Part shown: positions 34,281 to 41,814 of the stretch, piece after piece
Layout: each line of letters begins with the position of its first letter
How positions within the stretch are numbered: position 1 is the stretch's first letter
Assembly: GCF_004010325.2 (NCBI RefSeq)
Contig: NZ_SADR02000015.1
Location: 107,909-171,908 of the forward strand
Direction of reading: 5' to 3'
DNA length: 64,000 bases
Origin: Mesorhizobium sp. M00.F.Ca.ET.216.01.1.1
Lineage (GTDB): Bacteria > Pseudomonadota > Alphaproteobacteria > Rhizobiales > Rhizobiaceae
The notes under the pieces: generated by a model
What the model was told of the DNA's origin: nothing
Database searches by the model: none
The model's input: the letters and a program-made list of their open reading frames with translations, nothing else
Position numbers and translations under genes: made by a program

Positions 34281-34299
34281 TGGTTGGACCATTGGACCA
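34281..34299. promoter_or_regulatory. Operator candidate: TGGT-N3-ACCA and tandem TTGGACCA
   Basis: TTGGACCA occurs twice back to back (34284-34291 and 34292-34299), and the first copy forms the inverted repeat TGGT-TGG-ACCA (34281-34291), the arm pattern usual for GntR/FCD operators. It lies just before the proposed start of the regulator at 34318, which fits autoregulation. Confidence 0.5.
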
Positions 34300-34317
34300 C
34301 TTCTGGCAATCCTTGAC

Positions 34318-35052
34318 GTGACCGAATTCAGCCTTCCGCCTATCCAGACGACGGCACGCGACGACGCGGTGCTGAAGGCGCTGGCTGGCTTCGTCATGCA
34401 AGAAGCGCTGGGGCCCGGCCAGAAACTGCCGACCGAACGCAGCCTCGCCGATCGCCTCAAGGTCAGCCGCAACACGGTGCGTGAGGCGCTGACGCGTTGG
34501 GAAGGACTTGGCCTGGTCGAGCGGCGGCAAGGCAGCGGCACTTACCTCAAGGCGGCCGTCTCGCTCGACATGCTGCACATGCCGCTGACGCTTGCCGGCG
34601 GCAATGATTTCACCGGCCTGATGCGAACTCTGGAAATCCGCCGCGCGCTGGAGGCGGAGGCCGCCGCACTTTGCGCCGTTCGCGCCGGCAAGGCCGACAT
34701 AGCCGAGATCGAGCGCAAGCTCGACATCATGGAAGAAGCTTTCAGGACCCGCGCCGGCATGTCATCGGAGGAGGATTGGGAGTTCCATCAGGCGGTCTAC
34801 CGCGCCTCCGGCAATCCGTTGTTCGAGCAGATCATCGCCGCCATGCACGAACTGTTCCATCGCTTTTGGGAACATCCGCTGGGTGTGCGCGATTTCGGCC
34901 ATGCCAGTTTCCCCTACCATCGCACCATCTTCGAATGCATTGCCGCCCATGACCCGGAAGGAGCGCGGGCAGAGGCGCTGAAGCTGATCGCAACCGTCGA
35001 AGACGATCTAAAGCGCGGCGCGGCCAAACTCAAACTTTCGGACCGAAAATGA
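34318..35052 (+). CDS. GntR-family regulator with FCD domain
   Basis: 244 aa from GTG 34318, a start chosen because the operator-like repeats lie just upstream; longer frames reach GTG 34234. The winged helix-turn-helix (ERSLADRLKVSRNTVREALT, then RRQGSGTYL) covers about residues 15-80. The FCD domain follows, with metal-ligand regions EEDWEFHQAVYRASGN and FPYHRTIFECIAAHD. Its stop overlaps the start of the PLP lyase gene (ATGA), which ties it to the downstream lyase and CUT1 importer. Confidence 0.82.
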   Translation: MTEFSLPPIQTTARDDAVLKALAGFVMQEALGPGQKLPTERSLADRLKVSRNTVREALTRWEGLGLVERRQGSGTYLKAAVSLDMLHMPLTLAGGNDFTGLMRTLEIRRALEAEAAALCAVRAGKADIAEIERKLDIMEEAFRTRAGMSSEEDWEFHQAVYRASGNPLFEQIIAAMHELFHRFWEHPLGVRDFGHASFPYHRTIFECIAAHDPEGARAEALKLIATVEDDLKRGAAKLKLSDRK

Positions 35053-36236
35053 ACGAGCAACCGACCGGTTTCGACAAGGACTACATCGCCGAGGCGGCGA
35101 CGCTGCTGGCGCATGACGATCCGTTCCCCGGCGGCGCGGTGGTGCCACCGATCTACCAGACGTCGCTCTTCACCTTCGCCAATTACGCCGAGATGGCCGA
35201 CACCTTCGCCGGCCGGCGGCGGCAGCCGATCTATTCGCGCGGCGACAATCCGACGGTCATGGAGTTCGAGGCGCGCGTCGCCGCGCTCGAAGGCGCGGAA
35301 GCGGCGCGCGGCTTTGCCAGCGGCATGGCGGCGATCAGCGCCACGGTACTTGCCTTCGTCGGCGCCGGCGAGCGCATCGTCGCCGTGCGCAACTGCTATG
35401 GGGACGCCTACCGGCTGTTCGAGCGATTGTTCCCGCGCCTGAACATCAAGGTTGATTACGTCGACGGTTCCGACCCCGACGCGGTCGCAGCAGCGCTGCC
35501 CGGCGCAAAGCTGCTCTATCTGGAAAGCCCGACCTCGATGATGTTCGAACTGCAGGATATCGCGCATCTGGCGCGGCTGGCCAAGGAGCAGGGGATCATC
35601 ACCACCATCGACAATTCCTGGGCGACGCCTGTGTTCCAGAAGCCGATCCTGCACGGCGTCGATCTCGTGCTGCATTCGGCCTCGAAATATCTCGGTGGGC
35701 ACAGCGACACCGTCGCAGGGGTGGTGGCCGGCTCGGCAGCCCACATCGGGCACATCAACGAGCAGACCTATTCCTCGCTCGGCGGCAAGCTTTCGCCCTT
35801 CGACGCGTGGCTGTTGCTGCGCGGCCTGCGCACGCTGCCGCTGCGACTGCCGCATCACATGAAGAGCGGCCTGACGATCGCCGAAAGGCTGAAGGCGCAC
35901 AGCCAGGTCGAGCGCGTCAACCATCCGGCCTATTCCAACCATCCGGGCAAGGCGACGCTTGCCGGCTATGCCGGGCTTTTTTCCTTCGAGGTGACGGAGG
36001 ACGTCGACATTCCGGCTTTCGTCGACGCGCTGAAATTCTTCCGCATCGGCGTGAGCTGGGGCGGCCATGAAAGCCTGGTCGTTCCGGCAAAAGCCTCGCT
36101 CGAGCAAACGCCGGGTCTGAATTCGATGGCACGCTTCGGCGTCAGCCCCCGAACCATCCGCTTCAACGTCGGATTGGAGAGTGTGGAGGATCTCTGGGCC
36201 GACATAGCCCAGGCCCTCGACAAAGCAAAAAAATAA
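35049..36236 (+). CDS. PLP-dependent Cys/Met metabolism family enzyme (cystathionine lyase/synthase-like)
   Basis: 395 aa, fold-type I PLP enzyme. The Schiff-base lysine is residue 213 in HSASKYLGGHSD. Other family features are YSRGDNPTVMEFEARVAALEG (the tyrosine and arginine that bind the phosphate from the partner subunit), ASGMAAISA and WATPVFQKPILHGVDLV. Members perform beta- or gamma-elimination or replacement on sulfur amino acids and related compounds. The genes on either side code for an FCD regulator (ATGA overlap) and a sugar-type importer (starting within 30 nt), so this is a catabolic enzyme for the imported compound rather than a biosynthetic MetB/MetC. Confidence 0.82.
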   Translation: MNEQPTGFDKDYIAEAATLLAHDDPFPGGAVVPPIYQTSLFTFANYAEMADTFAGRRRQPIYSRGDNPTVMEFEARVAALEGAEAARGFASGMAAISATVLAFVGAGERIVAVRNCYGDAYRLFERLFPRLNIKVDYVDGSDPDAVAAALPGAKLLYLESPTSMMFELQDIAHLARLAKEQGIITTIDNSWATPVFQKPILHGVDLVLHSASKYLGGHSDTVAGVVAGSAAHIGHINEQTYSSLGGKLSPFDAWLLLRGLRTLPLRLPHHMKSGLTIAERLKAHSQVERVNHPAYSNHPGKATLAGYAGLFSFEVTEDVDIPAFVDALKFFRIGVSWGGHESLVVPAKASLEQTPGLNSMARFGVSPRTIRFNVGLESVEDLWADIAQALDKAKK

Positions 36237-36265
36237 CGGAGCAGTTCAAAATGGGAGTGCCGAAT

Positions 36266-37540
36266 ATGAAAAAACTGAGCATCATGCTTACCGCCGTCGC
36301 CGGACTGGCGATATCCGCAAGTGGCGCACTGGCCGATTCGACGGTCAAGATGGTCGAGGTCATTACCAGCCCGCCGCGCACCGAATTCCTCAAGAAGCAG
36401 ATCGCCGAGTTCGAGGCGGCCAATCCGGGCGTCAAGGTCGAGCTCGTTTCGCTGCCCTGGGGCCAGGCTTTCGAGAAATTCCTCACCATGGTGCAAGCCG
36501 GCGATACGCCCGACATCGTCGAGATGCCGGAACGCTGGATGGGCCTTTATGCCACCAACGGCCAGCTCGAGGACCTTGGCCCATACATGGCCAAATGGGA
36601 CGACGCAAAAACGCTGGGCGAGCGCGCCAAGCAGTTCGGCTCGACCGTCAACAACACGCAGTACATGATCCCGTACGGCTACTATCTGAACGCGCTGTTC
36701 TGGAACAAGAAGCTGTTCAAGCAAGCGGGTCTCGACGGCCCGCCGGCAACGCTCGACGAGTTCGTCGAGGACTCCAAGAAGATCTCGGCGATACCGGGCA
36801 AATATGGCTACTGCCTGCGCGGTGGCCCGGGCGCCTTCAACGGCATGCACATGTTCATGAACATCGCCGCCGGCAAGGGCGGCTACTTCAACGAGGACGG
36901 TACCTCGACCATCAATGAGGAAGGCTCAGTCAAGGGACTGCAGATGCTCGCCGATATGTACAAGAACGGTCTGGCGCCGAAGGATTCGGTGAGCTGGGGC
37001 TTCAACGAGACCGTCACCGGCTTTTATTCCGGCACCTGCGCCATGCTCAACCAGGACCCGGACGCGCTGCTCGGCATCGCCGACAAGATGAGCGCCGACG
37101 ACTTCGCCGTGGCGCCTATGCCGGTCGGCCCGAGCGGCAAATCCTACCCGACGCTTGGCTATGCCGGCTGGGCGATGTTCGCCAATTCCCAGCACAAGGA
37201 CGATGCCTGGAAGCTGATGGCGACGCTTTTGTCGCCCAAGGACAATCTGGAGTGGGCGAAAGAAGTCGGCGTCATCCCGATCCATAACGGCGCCGAACAG
37301 GACGCGCATTTCAAGACCGAGCAGTTCAAGGGCTGGTTCGAGGAACTGAACAGCGACAAATATGAAATGGTGACGCCGCCGACGCATTTGGAAAACCTCG
37401 GCAACTTCGTCGACCAGGTGGCGATCAAGAACTTCCAGGAGGTGTTGCTCGGCCAGAAGCCGGCCAAGGACGTGGCCGACGAATGGGCCGCGTTCCTGAC
37501 CAAGGAGCAGCAGGACTGGATGGCCAAGAACAAGAAATAG
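36266..37540 (+). CDS. CUT1-type ABC binding protein (family 1)
   Basis: 424 aa from ATG 36266 (signal peptide MKKLSIMLTAVAGLAISASG ending in ALA); an ATG at 36251 adds five residues and has its own weak site. The mature protein has the MalE/UgpB-like start VKMVEVITSPPRTEFLKKQ, then FEAANPGVKVELVSLPWGQA and YMIPYGYYLNALFWNKKLF, and further on WAMFANSQHKDDAWKLMATL. It binds an oligosaccharide, a polyol or a glycosylated compound in the periplasm. The pairing with a PLP lyase is unusual. It follows the lyase gene by 29 nt. Confidence 0.83.
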   Translation: MKKLSIMLTAVAGLAISASGALADSTVKMVEVITSPPRTEFLKKQIAEFEAANPGVKVELVSLPWGQAFEKFLTMVQAGDTPDIVEMPERWMGLYATNGQLEDLGPYMAKWDDAKTLGERAKQFGSTVNNTQYMIPYGYYLNALFWNKKLFKQAGLDGPPATLDEFVEDSKKISAIPGKYGYCLRGGPGAFNGMHMFMNIAAGKGGYFNEDGTSTINEEGSVKGLQMLADMYKNGLAPKDSVSWGFNETVTGFYSGTCAMLNQDPDALLGIADKMSADDFAVAPMPVGPSGKSYPTLGYAGWAMFANSQHKDDAWKLMATLLSPKDNLEWAKEVGVIPIHNGAEQDAHFKTEQFKGWFEELNSDKYEMVTPPTHLENLGNFVDQVAIKNFQEVLLGQKPAKDVADEWAAFLTKEQQDWMAKNKK

Positions 37541-37548
37541 GCGCCTTT

Positions 37549-37666
37549 CCTTCTTCCCGCTCGGGAGAAGATCGCCAAGGGCTTGATGAGGGGCTGCGCC
37601 ATGCCTTCAGGGCTCGCGCCGCCCTTCATCGGCCTGCCGGCATCTTCTCGTGCACCGGAGAAGGAC
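37549..37666. repeat. RIME-like palindromic intergenic mosaic repeat
   Basis: About 120 bp between the binding-protein and permease genes. It opens with an imperfect hairpin (CTTCTTCCCG against CGGGAGAAG), has a GC-rich middle with ATGAGGGGCTGCGCC and CTTCATCGGCCTGCCGGCA, and closes with a second hairpin (CTTCTC against GAGAAG). This layout is that of the rhizobial intergenic mosaic elements abundant in Mesorhizobium and Sinorhizobium. It takes the place occupied by simple hairpins in the other importer operons here. Confidence 0.6.
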
Positions 37667-37676
37667 GATATCGTCA

Positions 37677-38636
37677 ATGCTGGCTTCCTCCTACCGCGTC
37701 AGAGCTGCCCGTATGACCTACGCCGTGTCCGAAATACGATCCGCCGGCAAGCCGCGCCGCAAGCGGTTATCCCGCGCTTCTGTCGAGCCCTGGCTCTATC
37801 TCAGCCCGGCGATCGTGCTTCTGGTGGTGGTGCTCCTGGTGCCGCTGATCATCGGCATCAGCTATTCGTTCCGCAAATTCTCCGCCTTCAAGTCGGAATA
37901 TGTCGGCCTCGGCCAGTACCAGGCGATGCTGTCCGATACGGTGCTGGGGCAGGCGCTTGTCAACACGCTGTGGTGGACTGTCGCCAGTCTCTTCTTCCAA
38001 TTCTTCCTCGGCCTCGGCCTAGCGCTGCTTCTCGACAAACCGTTCGTCGGCCGCAAAATCGTGCAGGCGGTGGTGTTCCTGCCTTGGGCGGTGCCGTCCT
38101 TCCTTTCGGGCCTCACCTGGGCGTGGCTGTTCAACCCGATCATCGGGCCGCTGCCGCACTGGCTCTACGCGCTCGGCCTGAAAGCCGAGCCGACCAATGT
38201 GCTGTCCGACCCGGCCACTGCGATGTGGGGGCCGATCGTCGCCAACATCTGGTTCGGCATCCCGTTCTTCGCCATCACGCTGCTGGCCGCGTTGAAGTCG
38301 ATCCCGTCGGAGCTGCATGAGGCGGCGGCGATCGACGGCGCCTCGCCGTGGCAGCGCTTCACCAAGGTTACGCTGCCGTTCCTGGCGCCGACCATCGTTA
38401 TCACCGTCATGCTGCGCACGATCTGGATCGCCACCTTCGCCGACCTGATCTTCGTGATGACCGAAGGCGGGCCGGCCGGCTCGACCAGCACCGTGCCGGT
38501 CTATATCTACGTCAGCGCCTTCAAGTCGTTGGACAAGGGCTATGCCTCGGCGGTGGCGGTTCTGCTGCTGGTGCTGCTGATTGCCTACGCGATAGGGCTG
38601 ATCGCCATCCGCCGCTCGCTGGTGAGGCACGTCTGA
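37677..38636 (+). CDS. CUT1-type ABC permease, MalF-like
   Basis: 319 aa from ATG 37677 (AAGGA upstream, spacer 11); an ATG at 37713 is an alternative that removes a basic tail. It has six transmembrane helices, beginning WLYLSPAIVLLVVVLLVPLI and GISYSFRKFSAF, and the EAA loop LHEAAAIDGASPWQRFTKVT that docks on the ATPase. Its stop overlaps the next permease start (TGATG). Confidence 0.83.
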   Translation: MLASSYRVRAARMTYAVSEIRSAGKPRRKRLSRASVEPWLYLSPAIVLLVVVLLVPLIIGISYSFRKFSAFKSEYVGLGQYQAMLSDTVLGQALVNTLWWTVASLFFQFFLGLGLALLLDKPFVGRKIVQAVVFLPWAVPSFLSGLTWAWLFNPIIGPLPHWLYALGLKAEPTNVLSDPATAMWGPIVANIWFGIPFFAITLLAALKSIPSELHEAAAIDGASPWQRFTKVTLPFLAPTIVITVMLRTIWIATFADLIFVMTEGGPAGSTSTVPVYIYVSAFKSLDKGYASAVAVLLLVLLIAYAIGLIAIRRSLVRHV

Positions 38637-39484
38637 TGATCGCAGGACGCTCCGTCTCTTCGCGTATTGCCGGCGGTATCGGCCTCTACGGCACTATTGC
38701 GGCCTATATGATCTTCGCGCTGTTTCCGATCTTCTGGACACTGAAGATATCGGTCACGCCGGAGCGGCTGCTTTATTCAGAAGGCATCACGTTCTGGCCG
38801 TCTGAGACGACGTTGCAGAACTTCGTCACCGTGCTCGAAGCCTCGGACTTCCCGCGCTATTTGCTGAACAGCGTCATCGTTTCGGTGTCGACGGCAGCCT
38901 TCGTCACGGTCATCGCCACGCTTGCCGGCTACGCCATGTCGCGCTTCACCTTTCGTGGCAAGGCGACCCTGGCGATCCTGCTTCTGCTTACCCAGACCTT
39001 CCCGCTGGTGATGGTCATTCCGCCGATCTACCGCATCATGGGCCAGCTCGGCCTGACCAACAGCCTGGTCGGGTTGATCATCATCTACACTGCCTTCAAC
39101 ACCGCCTTCGCCACCTTCCTGATGCAATCCTTCTTCGACGGCATCCCCAAGGACCTGGAAGAGGCGGCGATGATCGACGGCTGCACACGCGCCGAGGCGA
39201 TGCGCAAGGTTATCGTGCCGCTGACGCTGCCCGGCATGGGCGCGACGCTCGGCTTCGTCTTCACCGCCGCCTGGAGCGAGCTCTTGTTCGCGCTGATGCT
39301 GATCTCAAGCGACGAGCAGAAGACCTTCGCTGTCGGGTTGCTTACCTTCATCGGCAAGTTCGCCGTCGACTGGGGACAGATGATGGCGGCGTCAATCCTG
39401 GCGCTGATCCCGGTCTGCATCTTCTTCGCTTTCCTGCAACGCTATCTCGTCACCGGCCTCACCGCCGGCGCTGTCAAAGGATAA
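38636..39484 (+). CDS. CUT1-type ABC permease, MalG-like
   Basis: 282 aa. An N-terminal helix (IAAYMIFALFPIFWTLKIS) is followed by the MalG-type stretch YAMSRFTFRGKATLAILLLL and the EAA loop LEEAAMIDGCTRAEAMRKVI. Coupled by TGATG to the partner permease, and followed within 4 nt by the ATPase gene. It forms the second half of the membrane channel. Confidence 0.85.
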   Translation: MIAGRSVSSRIAGGIGLYGTIAAYMIFALFPIFWTLKISVTPERLLYSEGITFWPSETTLQNFVTVLEASDFPRYLLNSVIVSVSTAAFVTVIATLAGYAMSRFTFRGKATLAILLLLTQTFPLVMVIPPIYRIMGQLGLTNSLVGLIIIYTAFNTAFATFLMQSFFDGIPKDLEEAAMIDGCTRAEAMRKVIVPLTLPGMGATLGFVFTAAWSELLFALMLISSDEQKTFAVGLLTFIGKFAVDWGQMMAASILALIPVCIFFAFLQRYLVTGLTAGAVKG

Positions 39485-39487
39485 TCG

Positions 39488-40555
39488 ATGGCTTCCGTCA
39501 CGCTGCACAATGTCGAGAAGGACTACGGCTCGCTGCGCATCTTGCACGGTGTCGATCTGGAGATCGCCGACGGCGAGTTCGTGGTGCTGGTCGGCCCGTC
39601 CGGTTGCGGCAAGTCGACCTTGCTGCGCATGATCGCCGGGCTGGAGGAGGTCTCGGGCGGCGAGATCCGTATCGGCGAACGGCTGGTCAACGACGTCGCG
39701 CCAAAGGACCGCGACGTCGCCATGGTGTTCCAGTCCTATGCGCTCTACCCGCACATGGACGTGTCGTCGAACATGGGCTTCAGCCTGTTGCTGAAGAAGG
39801 CCGAAAAGACGACGATCGAGGCAAGGGTCGGCGGCGCAGCCAGGCGGCTCGGTCTCGACACTTTCCTGCAGCGGCTGCCGCGCCAGCTTTCCGGCGGCCA
39901 ACGCCAGCGCGTCGCCATGGGCAGAGCCATCGTGCGTGATCCGAAGGTTTTTCTCTTCGACGAGCCGTTATCGAACCTCGACGCCAAGCTTCGCGTCCAT
40001 ATGCGGGCTGAGATCAAAGCGCTGCACCAGCAGCTCAAGACCACTTCGGTCTATGTCACGCACGACCAGATCGAGGCGATGACCATGGCCGACCGCATCG
40101 TCGTCATGCATGACGGCTTCGTCCAGCAGGTCGGTCATCCGCTCGAACTTTATGACCGGCCGGCCAATATATTCGTCGCCGGCTTCATCGGCTCGCCTGG
40201 CATGAATTTCTTGCCGGCAACGGTCCGCGAGGGCGACAAGCTGGAGGCGGTTCTGGCCGACGGCCAGACGCTTCGATTGCCGGATGGCCTGCCATTGAAC
40301 GATGGTGACGCAATCAGCGTCGGGCTACGGCCGGAGCATATTCAGCTCGCCGAGAGCGGAACGCTCGAGGCCGAGGTCGAAGTGGTTGAGCCGCTCGGCC
40401 TGTCGACCCAGTTCTACGTCAAGCTTGCCGGCCAGCAGGTCTGCGTCTTCGTCATGGGGCGCAGCAATGTCAGGCCGGGCGATGCGGTGCGGCTGTCCGC
40501 CGATCCGGCGGCCCTGCATCTGTTCGATCCGGCAAGCGGAAACCGCATCGGATAA
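39488..40555 (+). CDS. CUT1-type ABC ATPase, MalK/UgpC-like
   Basis: 355 aa. Walker A GPSGCGKST is near residues 36-44, the Q-loop FQSYALYPHMDV, the signature LSGGQRQRVAMGRAI, Walker B VFLFDEPLSNLDAK and the H-loop VYVTHDQIEAMTMADR. The C-terminal third is the regulatory OB-fold (TOBE) typical of MalK/UgpC, beginning after FIGSPGMNFLPATV. It closes the operon that runs from the FCD regulator at 34318. Confidence 0.87.
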   Translation: MASVTLHNVEKDYGSLRILHGVDLEIADGEFVVLVGPSGCGKSTLLRMIAGLEEVSGGEIRIGERLVNDVAPKDRDVAMVFQSYALYPHMDVSSNMGFSLLLKKAEKTTIEARVGGAARRLGLDTFLQRLPRQLSGGQRQRVAMGRAIVRDPKVFLFDEPLSNLDAKLRVHMRAEIKALHQQLKTTSVYVTHDQIEAMTMADRIVVMHDGFVQQVGHPLELYDRPANIFVAGFIGSPGMNFLPATVREGDKLEAVLADGQTLRLPDGLPLNDGDAISVGLRPEHIQLAESGTLEAEVEVVEPLGLSTQFYVKLAGQQVCVFVMGRSNVRPGDAVRLSADPAALHLFDPASGNRIG

Positions 40556-40707
40556 CCACCTGTTGCTGCCGGATCAGCCCGGCGACGCCACTGTGAATCA
40601 CGGCATCTGCCGGCGCCTTGCAAAGGCTTTTCGGCATGAACCGGAGCGCAGGCAGGAACGATCTGCCGGTTGACGCATTTTGGCCCTGCACCAATTAGAG
40701 GGAAATC

Positions 40708-41769
40708 ATGAGAATTGCCCATGTCGCACCGCTTTACGAGTCGGTCCCCCCCAGACTCTATGGCGGCACCGAGCGCATCGTCTCGTACCTGACCGAGGCG
40801 CTGGTCGATCTGGGTCATGACGTGACGCTGTTTGCCAGCGGCGACAGCCAAACCTCGGCTAAGCTGGTGCCCGGCCGCGAATGCGCGCTCCGCCTCGATC
40901 CGCGGCCGCTGAAATCCGAGGCGGCCGCGCATCTTTCGATGCTTGCCGAGGTTCGGGAGCGAGCCGATGAGTTCGACGTCATCCATTTCCATCTCAGCCA
41001 TTTCCTGCATTTCTCCTTCTTCAAGGACATGGCGGAGCGGACTGTGACGACGCCGCATGGCAGGTTGGACTATGTCGACCTGGCGCCAGCCTACAGACGG
41101 TTTCCGCGCTTTCCCATGATCTCCGTTTCCCATAGCCAGCGAATGGGGCTTGCCAATGCCAATTGGCTTGCAACGATCCACCACGGGCTGCCCGTCGATA
41201 TCTGCGAGCCGGTTTTCGAGGCGATGGCGGAGGAGCCCTACCTTGCCTTCCTTGGCCGGCTTTCGCGCGACAAGCGGCCTGATCGCGCCATTGAGATCGC
41301 CTCGCGCGCGGGGCTGAAACTGAAGCTTGCGGCGAAGATCGGCGACGATGACCGCGCCTATTTCCACAAGACGGTCGAGCCGCTGATAGATGGCGACCGG
41401 GTCGACTATGTCGGCGAGATCGAGGAGGACAAAAAACTGGAGTTCCTCCGCAATGCGGCCGGCCTGCTGTTCCCGATCGACTGGCCGGAGCCTTTCGGCC
41501 TGGCGGCAATAGAGGCGATGGCCTGCGGCACTCCGGTGATCGCCTGGAACTGCGGCGCGCTGCCGGAGATAGTCGATCAAGGCGTGACCGGTTTTATCGT
41601 GGATTCGATAGACGATGCGGTCGCGTTGATACCAGGTTTGCTGCGGCTCGACAGGCGAAAGGTAAGAGCAGTCTTTGAAAAGCGGTTTTCCGCCAATAGA
41701 ATGGCTCGTGACTACGTAGCCGCCTACAGGCGCCTGATCGGTGTCCGAGCCGAAGCGAGGGCCTCGTGA
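40708..41769 (+). CDS. Family 4 glycosyltransferase
   Basis: 353 aa GT-B glycosyltransferase. The N-terminal half opens MRIAHVAPLYESVPPRLYGG, with the glycine-rich loop GGTERIVSYLTEAL that contacts the acceptor or donor phosphate. The C-terminal half has FLGRLSRDKRPDRAIE and the nucleotide-sugar motif PFGLAAIEAMACGTPVIAW (E-x7-E type). It is cytoplasmic, with no membrane segment. GAGGG precedes the ATG by 6 nt. With the debranching-type glucosidase and trehalose genes downstream, it probably acts in stress-related alpha-glucan or glycoside formation (inference). Confidence 0.8.
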   Translation: MRIAHVAPLYESVPPRLYGGTERIVSYLTEALVDLGHDVTLFASGDSQTSAKLVPGRECALRLDPRPLKSEAAAHLSMLAEVRERADEFDVIHFHLSHFLHFSFFKDMAERTVTTPHGRLDYVDLAPAYRRFPRFPMISVSHSQRMGLANANWLATIHHGLPVDICEPVFEAMAEEPYLAFLGRLSRDKRPDRAIEIASRAGLKLKLAAKIGDDDRAYFHKTVEPLIDGDRVDYVGEIEEDKKLEFLRNAAGLLFPIDWPEPFGLAAIEAMACGTPVIAWNCGALPEIVDQGVTGFIVDSIDDAVALIPGLLRLDRRKVRAVFEKRFSANRMARDYVAAYRRLIGVRAEARAS

Positions 41770-41814
41770 GCGGTGTCGCGCTGAGGAAAACGAAACAACA
41801 GAGATTTGTGACGC

